From Anolis sagrei (Eukaryota; Chordata; Lepidosauria; Squamata; Anolidae), in NCBI RefSeq assembly GCF_037176765.1, contig NC_090023.1, positions 25,059,366 to 25,123,365 of the forward strand: a DNA stretch of 64,000 nt. The letters are read 5' to 3'. This document shows, in pieces, positions 1 through 11,338 of this stretch (within the stretch, counting starts at the first letter, position 1; every line of letters begins with the position of its first letter). Position numbers and translations under genes: made by a program. Below the pieces are notes generated by a model that made no database searches, was not told where the DNA came from, and saw only the letters and a list, made by a program, of their open reading frames with translations.

Positions 1-125
1 ATAATTACAATATATACACACAAATACAATAAATTATATATAATAAATTATATATATATTTGTGTGTATATATGTACAAACGTGTGTGTGTATATGCACA
101 AAAACTATAATATATATAATAACAA
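1..125. repeat. AT- and TG-rich microsatellite
   Basis: Alternating (TA)n, (CA)n and TGTGTGTATATA tracts with no unique sequence. It abuts the 3' end of a minus-strand BovB fragment. Confidence 0.9.
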
Positions 126-130
126 TTATA

Positions 131-222
131 TTTGTTGTTGTTTATTCGTTCAGTAGCTTCCAACTTGGTGACCTCATGGACCAGACCATGCCAAAGCTCC
201 CTGTCGGCCGTCACCACGCATG
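131..222 (-). mobile_element. BovB (RTE) LINE 3' end fragment
   Basis: Minus-strand reading gives W-H-G-L-V-H-E-V-T-K, the C-terminal end of BovB ORF2, followed by GAACGAATAAACAACAACAA-like tail sequence. The same end occurs at 2864, 16207 and 36110. A hAT element sits directly against it (231-523). Confidence 0.75.
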
Positions 223-230
223 TATTATAT

Positions 231-523
231 CAGGGGTCCTCAAACTTTTTAAACAGAGGGCTAGGCTACAGTCCCTCAAACCGTTGGCGCGCCGGATTAT
301 AATTTGAAAAAAAACATGAATTCCTATGCACATTGTACATATCTTATTTGTAGAGCAATAAACACTTAAAAACAATACAATAATTCAAATGAAGAACAAT
401 TTTAACAAATATAAACTTATTAGTATTTCAGTGGAAAGTGTGGGCCTGCTTTTGGCTGATGAGATAGGACTGTTGTTGTTGTGTGCTTTCAAGCCGTTTC
501 AGGCCTTAGTTTGAGGACCCCTG
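231..523. mobile_element. Non-autonomous hAT element with perfect 8-bp target duplication
   Basis: A 293-bp element with terminal inverted repeats CAGGGGTCCTCAAACT at the left and AGTTTGAGGACCCCTG at the right. It is flanked by TATTATAT at 223-230 and 524-531. Length, TIR style and an 8-bp duplication are diagnostic of hAT. No transposase frame is present. Confidence 0.9.
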
Positions 524-544
524 TATTATATTATAATATACACA

Positions 545-1143
545 CCACTGGAAAAATTATACTGTTTAGCTGGTATTGCACCACCTGACATCCATCAGGA
601 AGTAGCAGCCAATAATGACAGGACCAAGGTAGTGACATCTCCAGCCCACCCTTTGTTCGGATATCAGCCAGCATGCCAATGGCTTACATCAAGAAACGGC
701 TTCCTAAGATCGAGAGAGATACTCACAGGAACACCTCAGCAAGCGAGAATCCAAAAATGGCAGGTTAAAACCCAGCACCTTAATCAGTGTCTGAGACTTC
801 CTCTTGGGAACACAGAAAACTGGGCAACTCGGAAGGCTCTGAACAGGCTGCGCTCTAGCACCACAAGATGCAGAGCGAACTTGAAGAAATGGGGCTTCAA
901 GGTGGAACCCATGACATGCGAGTGTGGAGAAGAGCAAACCACAGACCACCTACTGCAATGCAACCTGAACCCTGCCACATGCACAATGGAGGACCACCTT
1001 ATAGCAACACCAGAGGCACTCGAAGTGGCCAGCTTCTGGTCATTGGACATTTAGCATAATGCCAGCTTTTTTTCAAAAAACTTTGTTTTTAAATGCATTT
1101 TAACTGTACTCTCAACTTGCTTCTGACATGATAAATAAATAAA
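545..1143 (+). mobile_element. LINE 3' end, same family as 18187-19025
   Basis: An open frame at 632-1054 reads HPLFGYQPACQWLTSR, LNRLRSSTTRCRANLKKWGF, then CECGEEQTTDHLLQCN and FWSLDI, matching block by block the dead copy in the minisatellite. The upstream stretch (GIAPPDIHQEVAA) is part of the same element. The 3' end is ATGATAAATAAATAAA. The short open frame is a LINE remnant, not a host gene. Confidence 0.8.
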
Positions 1144-1439
1144 ATTGGGGATAATTGATCATGACCTATTAGCATCACTGACCATCGGGTATAAATCATG
1201 AACTGTTAGTATCACAATCCGATCGTGTTAGCAGAGTTATTTGATAATAGATGATCGCTAGGTATGTAGATATTGTGTTTCTGTTTGATGCTTTCAGCAG
1301 ACAGTCTAAAGATAACAAGTTTTATTTACTGATAACTTTATGTATTTAAAGATACACATTTCTTGTCAATGGTCAAAAACTTCAGTAACGTTTCAAAGAG
1401 TTTGCATCTTGCACTAGCCTCGGCACAGCCTTTTAATTG

Positions 1440-1612
1440 CTCTGAACAGGCAGGATTATTTTTAATATATATGTGTAATTGTGATAATTTCATGCTTATG
1501 TTGTTTTGTTAATTTTGTTATGGTGTTTACTTTGTATGTTTTGGTGATGTTGCTTGGAAACTGCTCTGAGTCCCCCTCGGGGAAATAGAGCGGTATATAA
1601 CTTACAATCTTT
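1440..1612 (+). mobile_element. L2-type LINE 3' tail
   Basis: AT-rich 3' UTR ending in ACTGCTCTGAGTCCCCCTCG followed by GGGAAATAGAGCGGTATATAA. The GAGTCCCC/GGGG hairpin and the TATAAAT ending recur at 2.5, 3.35, 43.75 and 46.2 kb and match the end of longer L2 copies in this window. Confidence 0.6.
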
Positions 1613-2454
1613 CACAGTTTCTTCATAAACTATGTTACATTATACAGCTCTCTTTAATAAGCGTTTACTTTCAAATAAAACGCAAGCCTCAGCAGTTTCT
1701 AACTTCCTAACACAAGCTTCTGCACTTTGATAGACTTCTATACTCAAGCTTATTCAGGGGTCAATACACTTCTCTTAACAGTCATTCCCCAAGAGACATT
1801 CCCTAACAGGCTCAAGGCTCAACTGACATTCTCTAACTGTCATCCAGTTTAAACCTGAACATTCTAAACTGTCACTGAGTCAGTCACGTAACCTGCAGCC
1901 CCTCCCATTACTTTAGGTATATAGAGATAAGGAAACTGCAAATTAAATAAGACATAATACTTCAGGTTATAAGACAACACATTACAATACAGTTAAACAT
2001 CTAGAGGAAGCTTGAGAAGGTTGCTTCCCCCAACATGTATTACACTGTATTATTATTGTTATTATTAATATATGCGTATATATAATAGATTATTAGCATA
2101 GCACAATATTATCATTATACACATCTTGTCTCCTGCATATGTCATCAGTAGGGGACCCCTCCTCCCAGCACCAACTGCTGCTTTGGGCCAGAGTGAAAAG
2201 AGAGGGGGCCAGAAGACAGCTCCACCTTGTCTCCTGTGCTATGCTTATAATATAATATAATATGATGTAATGTAATGTAATATATGTATATACATATAAT
2301 GTAATACAATATAATACTACTAATAATATATTATAATTGTACATTTTATATTACATGTAATATTATATATATATATATATATAATTACATGTACTAATAA
2401 TATTACAATATAATGGTATAGTACAATATAGTAATATATAATACTGATATTGTA
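1613..2454. other. Intergenic, AT-rich, no gene seen
   Basis: Unique-looking sequence to about 2040, then TATAAT-rich simple sequence to about 2460 broken by a GC-rich patch (2130-2240). I see no open frame of weight and no recognised element in the patch. Confidence 0.6.
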
Positions 2455-2566
2455 CTATGCTAATAATATAATGTATGTAGATATATCTTGTAAGCCGCTC
2501 TGAGTCCCCTTCAGGGTGAGAAGGGCAGCATATAAATGTTGTAAATACATAAATAAATATACGTAG
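2455..2566 (+). mobile_element. L2-type LINE or SINE 3' tail
   Basis: TTGTAAGCCGCTCTGAGTCC followed by CCTTCAGGGTGAGAAGGGC and TATAAATGTTGTAAATACATAAATA. The CCCTTC/GAAGGG arms form the tail hairpin seen in the other copies. Confidence 0.6.
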
Positions 2567-2635
2567 TTCTTTATAGTAAAACAACCAAAAACTGCTGTTG
2601 ATGGTGTATACTTTTCATAATCATCAATAATAATT

Positions 2636-2667
<32 letters not shown>

Positions 2668-2863
2668 TGTATTTGTTAACTGGCTCTTCTTACAGCTCAG
2701 AGCAGGGTACAACATAGTTAAAATACTGTACATAAATACAATAGAAGATCATTAAAATGTATACAGACAGCCCTGAAGTTATGAACAAAATAGGTTCTGT
2801 AGACTTCTTAAGTTGGATTTGTAGGTAAGATGGAACTAGTACATTTTTAAGTGAAACTCCAGT

Positions 2864-2918
2864 CTATGGGCTGGTCCATGAGGTCACGAAGAGTCAGGAA
2901 CGAATGAACAACAACCAG
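2864..2918 (+). mobile_element. BovB LINE extreme 3' end
   Basis: TATGGGCTGGTCCATGAGGT then CACGAAGAGTCAGGAACGAA and TGAACAACAACC, the BovB C-terminal codons and tail. Only about 55 bases remain. Confidence 0.7.
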
Positions 2919-3274
2919 CCTATCTATCTATATACATTATATAGCTTTGGGAAATAAATAGGGAAGGGTTAAACCCCTGTAACGCTTGTTTTGCTCTCTG
3001 TTCAGAAGATTTCACCTTCTGAAGAAGATGTGAGAGAAATCTACCCCTAGGAACGGAAATTCAGTCCTGAAAGACTCATCATGGGGAAAAGTTGTCTCCA
3101 CTGAAGCCTTCTCGCCAATCCTTGTTTCCACACCAAGCCAAATTTTTCAAAATCCAATTATCACAGGGACAGAAAGTGAGAGGAAAATTTCTGAACAGGG
3201 CCACAGACAGCAAAACAAACACCTTCCGTATGCTATCTTTTTAAACTGATATTGCACTCTTTTTTGTCTAAATG

Positions 3275-3612
3275 CACTTAATTGTTTTTTTTGTTTTTGA
3301 ATGTATGTATTGATGGCATTGAATTGTGCCGATATGTAGACCGCCCTGAGTCGCCTGCAGGCTGATGTGGGCAGGATATAAATAATGTAAATAAATAAAA
3401 ATAAATAAATCCAAAGCTTATATATGTCTGGAATTTCTTTGAATATGCATTGAATATGCTCAAATGATTTTTAACTGAATTTTTAATACTATTTATATTT
3501 AATTCTGTTTTAATGTTCGTATATTTGTATATTTTAAATTGTGTACTAATGCTTTTATGTTAAGCCACTTTTGAGTCCCCTTCTGGAGAGATAAGCAGGG
3601 TAATGTAATAAT
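3275..3612 (+). mobile_element. Two adjacent L2-type 3' tails
   Basis: The first ends at about 3410 with GACCGCCCTGAGTCGCCTGC and ATATAAATAATGTAAATAAA; the second ends at about 3612 with AAGCCACTTTTGAGTCCCC. Each carries the AT-rich TTTTAATGTT-type 3' UTR. The second is the more decayed. Confidence 0.55.
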
Positions 3613-5484
3613 CATAATTTCACTTTAAAATGTATCTATTCCAACGTACATTCACATTCAACCTAAGAACAAACCTAAATAACCTATGTTGTTCGTAACT
3701 TGGGGACTGCCTGTGTGTGTGTATTTAAAAACATAAATGAAAGATTTTAATGAACAAAACCTTTACAGTATGTTGTGTCCCCATGTTTCATTAATACAAT
3801 TTATGTCTATGAAAGCATGTTACCAACTTCATTATTTCAGTTAATCTCTAATGCGGTACAAGATCCATTTACACACAAGTCAACTAATGGAAAGGGCTGT
3901 CCATGATAAAAGAACTGGATCAGATGGGGAATTGATAATCATGGGCAGAATAATCTATGTCAGCTAAACAGTACAATTTCTCCAGTGGTGTACTGATGGG
4001 TGGGCAAAATGCATGTTCCTGGTGGCCTTTTTTGTGTTCCAATGTGTCTTCCATAAATTCTTTTTGGCATCCCCCCCTCCCAACAAATATGTACTCTAGG
4101 AGCATGGAGAGTATTTCCACAAGTTTGGAGCTCCCTGGCATCGAAAACAGCTGTAAGATTTTTTTGCAATAAAAATATTTTCCCCAAAATGTGCACTAGG
4201 AATTGCAGGATGCATGCTACTACGTTCTGTGGTTTCTTGGGCCAATTTAGACCTTTTTTGAAACCCAAAGATGTTTGAAATAAAACAAGTTTTTCCTTGA
4301 GAAACAAGTACAAACCTCCAAGGTCCCTCTGGGTACAATTGCAGTCCCCAACCTTCCAGTTGCCCACCTTTGTCTTGATGCTTAGAACATGACATTAAGC
4401 TCAGCTGAGAACCACAATATCTGCTTTGAACTGGATTATTGTGAGTCCACACTGCCATATAAATGTGGATTTTATACAGCTCTGTAGAAGGGGCCTGAGA
4501 CTTGCAGCCTTTGTTCTGCATTGTATAGAAAACTGCGACATTAAAATGCATAAAGGTGGTTTTTATAAGACGAGATACACCAGAAGTATAAAACGCAAAT
4601 TCAGGTGTTCAGTGGCTTTATTATGCAAATTAAAAAACATTCCAATGCTCCTATTACCATTGCTAATGTTCTTCAACATAATGACAACACAATCTTGTGA
4701 TACCTTTATTGCTACAAGCTTTTGTGGACTTCAACTACTTCCATCAGATGCAAGGCTAATGTAGAAAAGTAGTCAGTGAACCATTATAGCCAAATAAATC
4801 ATGTTTGTCTTTCAGGTGCCACAATATATTGATCCTTTTTTTTAATCTAGAAAGGAAACACTATTACCTCCTCATTGTTTCACAAGGGACTAACACATTA
4901 AAGAAATATCCAAATATTATTACTGGCATTGTAAGCTTCTTTGGTTCCCATATTGGGAGAAAAGCAGGCAAATAAATGTTAAGACTTGCTTTTCTTTTTG
5001 CAGAGACAAGAATTCAAGTATGGGCAGAAGGTAGAATGACAGATCTGTTTTAATTTGCAATAGATTGAAGATTTTTGATTCTCTAGTATGGATCATTGAG
5101 AATTTCTTTTGATTCATATAATGGTCAGATTCATATAATGGTCAGAGATCCAAGTTTTGCAGGGTTCTACATAGATTGGATGAAAAGAATTGTGGAACAA
5201 GTGAAAGAATTGTGGAAGAAAACTGCCCAGGAAAAGACTTTGTGTATTTCCGTCTTTAAAATATGGCTTTTAATTTTTATGGATTCACCCATATTTGTGC
5301 TAGGGTCATCATCTTTCTTGGTAGACCCCTCACTAATTATATGGCAAATAAACACAACATGATATGCTCCATATTGGGAACAACTGTATCCTTACTTTGG
5401 TTTGAGTGTGACTTTCATTGGTTCAGTACTACATTCACAAATATTTTCATAGATTGAGTAAAAAGAAGTCAAGATTATAAAAAT
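3613..5484. other. Intergenic, no gene identified
   Basis: No spliced gene, RNA gene or intact element recognised. About 4415-4490 (TGGATTATTGTGAGTCCACA, then CTGCCATATAA) matches one arm of the AT-rich foldback family found at 15.4 kb. Open frames here (such as 3960-4551 minus) lack any family resemblance. Confidence 0.6.
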
Positions 5485-5759
5485 CTAAATGGAGAAACGA
5501 AATCTTGTAGGTTTGTCCATTCCTGCACCCAACTCTTTAACAACTTCTGTAACAAAATGATCCAAATTTGATCCTCCCTTCTTGTACTGTTGAATCTGGT
5601 GTTACAAGGATTGCAAACTTTGTCCAGTTCTAATACTCAAAACAAATTCTGGGTTCAGAGATCCCAATTCAAATAATCTTTTCCACCAATCTCTGGTGGT
5701 TATACCTTGGGTTTCTAAGGCAAAACGAAGTCGATCTTGGAAGCTTTGCTTGCTTATAC
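5485..5759 (-). pseudogene. Unidentified coding-like relic, possibly one old exon
   Basis: On the minus strand one frame of about 91 codons reads like protein. It contains SFQDRLRFALETQGITTRDW, then WWKRLFELGSLNPEFVLSIR and QQYKKGGSNLDHFVTEVVKE, with amino-acid use and codon choice unlike random AT-rich DNA. It is preceded by an acceptor-like ATGTTACAG/GT. The frame is interrupted, so it is not an intact exon. I could not place the family; the tryptophan- and leucine-rich helices recall death-fold or helical-bundle domains, but that is weak. It could be a decayed host exon, a retrocopy or part of an unknown transposon. Confidence 0.4.
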
Positions 5760-7892
5760 CTGTAACATTGGATCAGATCTTGTTTAAAAAGTATCCAAGA
5801 ATATACGTTTTTCAGACTTGCTATAAAGTTTTGTTCTGACAATTACTTCAAGGAACAAATATTTGGAATCCTATACTTTTCTGCCCCTAAACTGCCTGTT
5901 TTAAAAGTACTGGGAAAAAACGTTGGAAGCTTATTAAAAAAATGGTTGATTTTTTTTCCTAGCAAATTTCTTCATTTCTGTGTCTACTGTAAATGCCACC
6001 AAAATTCCTAGATGGAATCCTGGGAATTAACCATACTGCTGTAAAGAGAACAGGATTCTTTACCCAACGACAAAACATAAAGACAAGACTTGTGAGGTAT
6101 TTTCAGGATAGCCATGAAAATTAAAATGGGTTCTTTCTAGTGTAGATGTACCCTTGGTCACAGTACGTACACTTTTTTGTACATTTATTTTTATGTATTT
6201 TAAGTATACTTTTTCTGTCTTATATGATAAAATTGCATTCCTTTAAAGATGTTTTTTCTCTCTCTTCAGGATAATACTAGTTACATTTACAAATAAAGTG
6301 ACATTTGTTACAACAGGGAGAACTTGGTCAAGTGTTCCCATTATCTCCTGCGTATATGTGGTAGAGCAGTCTGAAAAAATACTACTTACATTAACATTGG
6401 CATTTGTGGTGGAAAATAATTTCCATTATAATAATATTTAGGTTAGCAAATAGATAAGTGATAATCGCATACATTTCATTAATGTTCATTAGGTCATGCC
6501 ATGTATTATATTTACTTAAAATACAATTCCTGGATAAGTAGAACTATTTTGGTGGAATTACATTGTTTAGTGCAAATAATATCATATATACTGACATGCA
6601 ATTTATTCACTCAAACCACTGCAATGCAGACTGAGATCCAACGAATGGCAAAATTGGATTCTCACAGCCAGCATGTCCTTGTGCTTATCTTTCTTAAATA
6701 CGTAATACTTCTGCTTACTATTTCATCATGACAACTGCTTCTGAAAAACTCCTTAGTTGCAAAAAGCAGTTTGACAGTTTAAAAAAGTAATTTATGATAG
6801 ATCATGAAAGCTCTGAGGTTCAGAGGAAAAGCAAAAACAATTCCCAAATACTCACCAATGTCCTCAGGACATACCTACAAAGCCTATTCAACTCCTAACC
6901 ATAAACTGGTGAAACTGCTAGATAATATTTACTCTTTAATAGACATATTCTTATTGCGCATCTTTCAGCCTCTTGCTGGTATTTTGTGCTTAGATTCTTG
7001 TAATATGTTTATAGCAAAACAAAAAAATCTTACTGCAAGTTTACTCAAGTGTACGTACACAGAGGAATGCAGCCTTACAAAATTAACTATTCTTTTCTAT
7101 TTTATGTGTTGGTGCAATACAAGATTTCCTGTACAATACTGATGAACTAATAAGTAGTTTTGTAGAAATGATTTCATAAATACATTTGAGAAGTTCTACC
7201 AGATAAACTATTGCCACATGAATTCTCTAGCCCACATAAACTTCAGATTAAGATTTCTCAGGCATCAGATTAGTGATTTAATGGTATTTGTGATGTATCA
7301 TAGATAATGAGTGCATGTTAAAACGGCATATTCTACAATTATTGTTATTTATTTAAACCTGGTTGTTTTTTATTTAATGGGACCAGATGAATTAATTTCA
7401 GTGGTACTACTCTGGCAATTTATTCTTAGAATACTAATCAGAAGCAATTTCCTGGATTCCAGCAAGGCATTTTCTTTGTTAAATATGCATAGGTTTATAG
7501 CTTCCAAAAGCAGGTGCTTGCATATCACAAATTTCTTTGTAGTGTGTCTGTAAGCTGCTTTCTGCAGGGATCAGCTATCCTTTCTGTTAGTACTAGGAAA
7601 ATCAACATCATATTATATATAACCTAATCCTTCTGTGCTGAGAGCAACATGAAGATGACATAAAAATTAAGTATAAATATAATTATCACTGACCTAAGAA
7701 ATGTCCTTCATGCTTTTACATGAAAGTGGTTTGCTATATCTTAATGCAGAAAGCCCTGATAAAATATTTCCATATAGCTTTCTATAACTTTTACTTATTA
7801 TATAGCAAATAAAAGCTTTACTGCATACTCACTACCACTTGGATAAGCATAAAGACCCTTTCTTAATTTTCATCTTTGACTGTTGCTACAGC
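5760..7892. other. Intergenic, no gene identified
   Basis: AT-rich, low-copy-looking sequence. Open frames (6501-6731, 6804-7142, 7311-7553 plus) have no recognisable domain or splice context. Confidence 0.6.
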
Positions 7893-8184
7893 ATTGTTCA
7901 GTAGTTTGAGCGCTGGAGTATGACCCTGAAGAACACACTGAAAACTGCTCAGCCATAATAACCCACTGGGTGACCGTAGGCATGTGATATTATCTTAGCC
8001 TAAGTCTGTGGTTCATAACCTGTGGGTCATCAGGTGTTTGGCCTACAACTCCGAGAAATCCCAGCCAGTTTACTAATGAGAACAACTAATCTAAGAGGAA
8101 GGGCAGACACTTCTGAACAAATCTCACCAAGAAACTCTTTAGTGTTACCATAAATTGGAAATGGCTTTAAGGCATACAACAACC
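7893..8184 (+). mobile_element. Sauria-type SINE split by a small hAT-like element
   Basis: Starts with a tRNA-derived head (CAGTAGTTTGAGCGCTGGAG) and ends with CAAATCTCACCAAGAAACTC, GGAAATGGCTTTAAGGCATA and CAACAACC, the BovB-like tail. Between 8005 and 8087 a piece beginning TGTGGTTCATAACCTGTGGG interrupts it. Confidence 0.75.
8005..8087. mobile_element. hAT-like foldback fragment inside the SINE
   Basis: Starts TCTGTGGTTCATAACCTGTG and contains CCGAGAAATCCCAGCCAGTT, as in the 135-bp foldbacks at 28511 and 49859. Flanks AGCCTAAG (7997-8004) and AATCTAAG (8088-8095) match at six of eight positions. It has lost much of its right half. Confidence 0.65.
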
Positions 8185-8689
8185 AGATGAATAAGATTCA
8201 ACTTCTGGCATGAATCCAATTAAAGACATTATTACTATTTACAGCTGGCTACCCCAACACTAACTAACAAACCGATTCAGCCAATTATGCTTGAGTTATT
8301 TTAAAAATTCCAAATTTCCTAAATCTTCAATGTTGTTGAAATTCTGTTCAGTACCTAATGAGGCAATCAATATCAAATTAAGATTCTGTTCAGAAACAAG
8401 CAATTCAGCATAATGATTAAGTTGTTGCTTCCTGGATTTCACCTTAATTTGCCAGTTTTTACTACCATAATTATCTCTAGAAAAAGCTTTCAACTTTTGG
8501 GCTCAGTCCCCCTCCTCTATGGAAAACACTACTGAAACAAGATGGATTTGGACAGTGCTTGATGGAGTTACACTCCCCTTGAAATCTCAGGTTCACAGCT
8601 TTGGCAAGAACTCAAGATCTGAGGAGTGCATTTGCAGTTATAACTAGCGTACAAGCTAAACTCATTTCTTGAGAATTCAGATTCAATAC

Positions 8690-9330
8690 AAACCTTGATA
8701 CATTTTGCTTGAACTATCTACTGTATATGAGGCTGCCTTTGGAAACTTTTGAGAAACTTCAGGTCTAAAATACTGCAGCCAGGCTTTTGATCAGTGCTGG
8801 TTACCATGATAGGATTCTCCTGTTGAAACATGTTGGCTTCCAGTCTTTTTCCAGGTCAAATTAAGTGCTGGTTTTGACCTTCAAAGCCTCACCCAAGTTT
8901 GGGTCTAGACTATCTGAAAGACTCAGTCTCCCTTTACAAGCCAGTGGCAGCTTTAACATCTGTAAAGGAGAGGTTTTTAAAACCACTCCATCCGTTTTTC
9001 AGGTACATTGGGTAAAATGTACACTTCTCAGTGAAACACTCTTCTGAAGGAAATTTGGTTGTCTCCCTGCTCTCTTTACACTGAAGATATTTTTATTTAG
9101 GCATTTTAATTATGGATTAATGATGTGTGTGTGAAGTGGTGTGCTGTATTTTAAACTTTTTATTGGAAATTATGTTCAAAATATATTTAAATGCTTTTAA
9201 CTTTGTACTCATTTTTCAAAATATTGTTATTTAATTTTTTTTTAACCTTTGTAATGTCTTAGTCAAATGTTTTAAATATTATTGTAAACCTCCTTGAATT
9301 CCATCTCAGGACATCAAATAAATAAATATC
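8690..9330 (+). mobile_element. L2 LINE 3' end
   Basis: Contains the L2-like segment GCAGCCAGGCTTTTGATCAG, AAGTGCTGGTTTTGACCTTC and AAAGCCTCACCCAAGTTTGG, followed by an AT-rich 3' UTR ending TCAAATAAATAAATATC. Similar copies are at 16.1, 21.1 and 31.2 kb. It lies beyond the KBTBD3 stop codon and may be in its 3' UTR. Confidence 0.7.
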
Positions 9331-9735
9331 TGTATCTAAAGTATGTACACTAGTATACTGATTCAATATTATTCTGTAATTCAATATTATTCTGTCCTAA
9401 AACTATGTTAATGTAAAAGTCCACCAAATCATATAATACTGCTTATGTATGAACCAAAAAGTGGGAACAATTACATTTGAAAATGTAAGATAGAATCCAG
9501 GAAGATTTGCTGACTGTAGAAATTACTACAGTAACACTCAGTATCAAACACTTGAGGACTATTCTCCAAATCATGATCAATCATTTGGAAAATGTTCAGA
9601 AAGAGGTATTTTAATATATAATGAAGGATGCAAAAAGCAGAATTTGTGTTTGGTGGATTGTGTCTCCATGTGCATTGCTGTCAAAGTAAAAAAAAAAACA
9701 AAACTTGTGCCGTTGCTTACAATTGAAACTTCCTT
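9331..9735 (-). other. KBTBD3: KBTBD3 3' flank, probably 3' UTR
   Basis: Unique sequence directly downstream of the stop codon. A minus-strand ATTAAA lies at 9610-9615, but the bases after it are not GT-rich, so the end of the transcript is not fixed. Confidence 0.4.
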
Positions 9736-11338
9736 TCATATCTCTATTGCAAACCATGGGTCCCTGTATTTATTAAACTGAATCACCTGGCAATGGAATT
9801 CAGTCAGGGCTCTTGGCATAGGTGAAACCTCTTCCCATTCAGACCTACTGCTATGATAGACTTGTACCTCGTCAGTGATTTCATCAGGAGCATAATCACC
9901 ACCAAGGATATAAATTTTATCTTCTATCCCAACTGCTCCTGCATTAAAACCGGCACATTCAAATGAACCTTCCCCTTTCCAAACACAGGTCACTGGACAG
10001 AAACTATAAACCTTGTAGGTGGAAAGGTCACATATGTATAATGTGCAGTTCACTGGAACAGCTTTGATTAATGTCGCATGAAAGAACTGTCCAAATTCTG
10101 CTACCAGCTCAGACCATTGATCAGCTGCGGCATTGTATTTAAAGAAACAATCAAGAGATGGATTAAAGGCATCGGTAATTTCTACTTCAGAACCAAGCAC
10201 ATAAATTATATCCTGACAGGCACTAGCTTCTGGATAGTAGATTCCCCTTGGTAAAGGACTCACAGATTTCCATTCTCTAGAGAGAGGGCTATATGCCTCA
10301 ACATCCAATAGACTTTTGATTTCCTGAGATGCCCTTGTCTTTCCTCCTATCACAAACAATTGATTTAAAGTCACAACAGATGTGTGCATTGTCCTTGGCT
10401 TCTTCATGGGTGAAACTAATGACAAACTATCGTTTGCTGGGCAGTAACACCACGTTTGGTTGGTAGCATCATGAAATGTCTCACCAATATGTAGTCTAAT
10501 AGTCCGAAAACAGTTTCCTTTACATCCACCTGTTATAATTAATTTTTCACCATAGCTACATAAACTGGATCCTGGCAGATCAGTTATGTTTGTGTGTGCC
10601 AGTTCCTTCCACTGATCAGTTTTAATATTATAGCAGAATGTATGCCTGTGTACCCCATTTTCTTCATTTTTGTGAACCAATATATACTTCTCTGTTGTAG
10701 AAGGACGAGCATCTACAAACAGCCCACTGAAATCCTGCACATTTTTAATAGCCTCCTTGATTAATGTTGAGCAGCCAGTGCTTTTGAGTAACTGTGTTTC
10801 AGACTGCAAGACATCTTGCAGTGTCTTCTCAGATAACTGGTGTAACCTTACTTTTTTCATCAACTGAGGAAGGCGTTTCAGTCTTGTTTCCAAGTTATGT
10901 TTTGTCCACCAAAAGACAGCCTTCAACACAGACTCCTCATCAGGGACATTCAGCTCATCAGCTTCTAGGCACTTCTGCAATATCTCAAAATGCATTTCCA
11001 AGAAATCAGCTGACTGGAGCAACAAGGAAAAATGCTGGCGTGCGTATTCGAGTGTACGGTTGAACAACTGCGTGGATCCGTAACTTTCAGAAATGGATAG
11101 CAATTGCAAACAATTTACAAGATCTATGTTCTTAATTAGAAAGTCACTGCAAGCTTTCGACAGGAGTGAAACTTGAAGAAAGGATGATAGCTGAAAGAAC
11201 ATTTCTACATTATCATTTGTTATCTCAGTTCTTCCAGTGTAGGCATAATCTAGGAAAGCCTTTACTGCCTTGGGTGATAAATTACTAATAGTAACACTTC
11301 CGTCATCTCTTTCTTTCATGTTAACTTCAAACATTGCC
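9736..11338 (-). CDS. KBTBD3: KBTBD3 last coding exon (rest of BTB, BACK, Kelch repeats)
   Basis: This 1603-base exon follows a CTAG/GG acceptor and completes codon 74 (Arg). With exon 12874-13094 it gives a 607-residue protein, close to the mammalian length. Order: end of BTB (AMFEVNMKERDDGSVTISNL onward) to about residue 145; BACK domain about 155-255 (ELNVPDEESVLKAVFWWTKH, EKVRLHQLSEKTLQDVL); then Kelch blades from about 290 to the end, marked by EKLIITGGCKGNC, LFVIGGKTR, IYVLGSEVEI and IYILGGDYAPDE. BTB-BACK-Kelch proteins usually act as CUL3 substrate adaptors, with the Kelch propeller binding the target; the target of KBTBD3 is not established as far as I know. The C-terminus reads WFAIEI, differing from the human tail. 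The frame is intact. The ATG at 11358 is intronic and not a real start. No clear polyadenylation signal was found downstream. Confidence 0.97.

Noticed and set aside
632-1054. 140-codon frame as a zinc-finger gene
   Set aside because: The Cys/His cluster and flanks match the LINE at 18187-19025; it is the LINE C-terminus.
1-9735. MSANTD4 or GRIA4 exons expected beside KBTBD3 by synteny
   Set aside because: No matching peptide seen on either strand; they probably lie outside the window.
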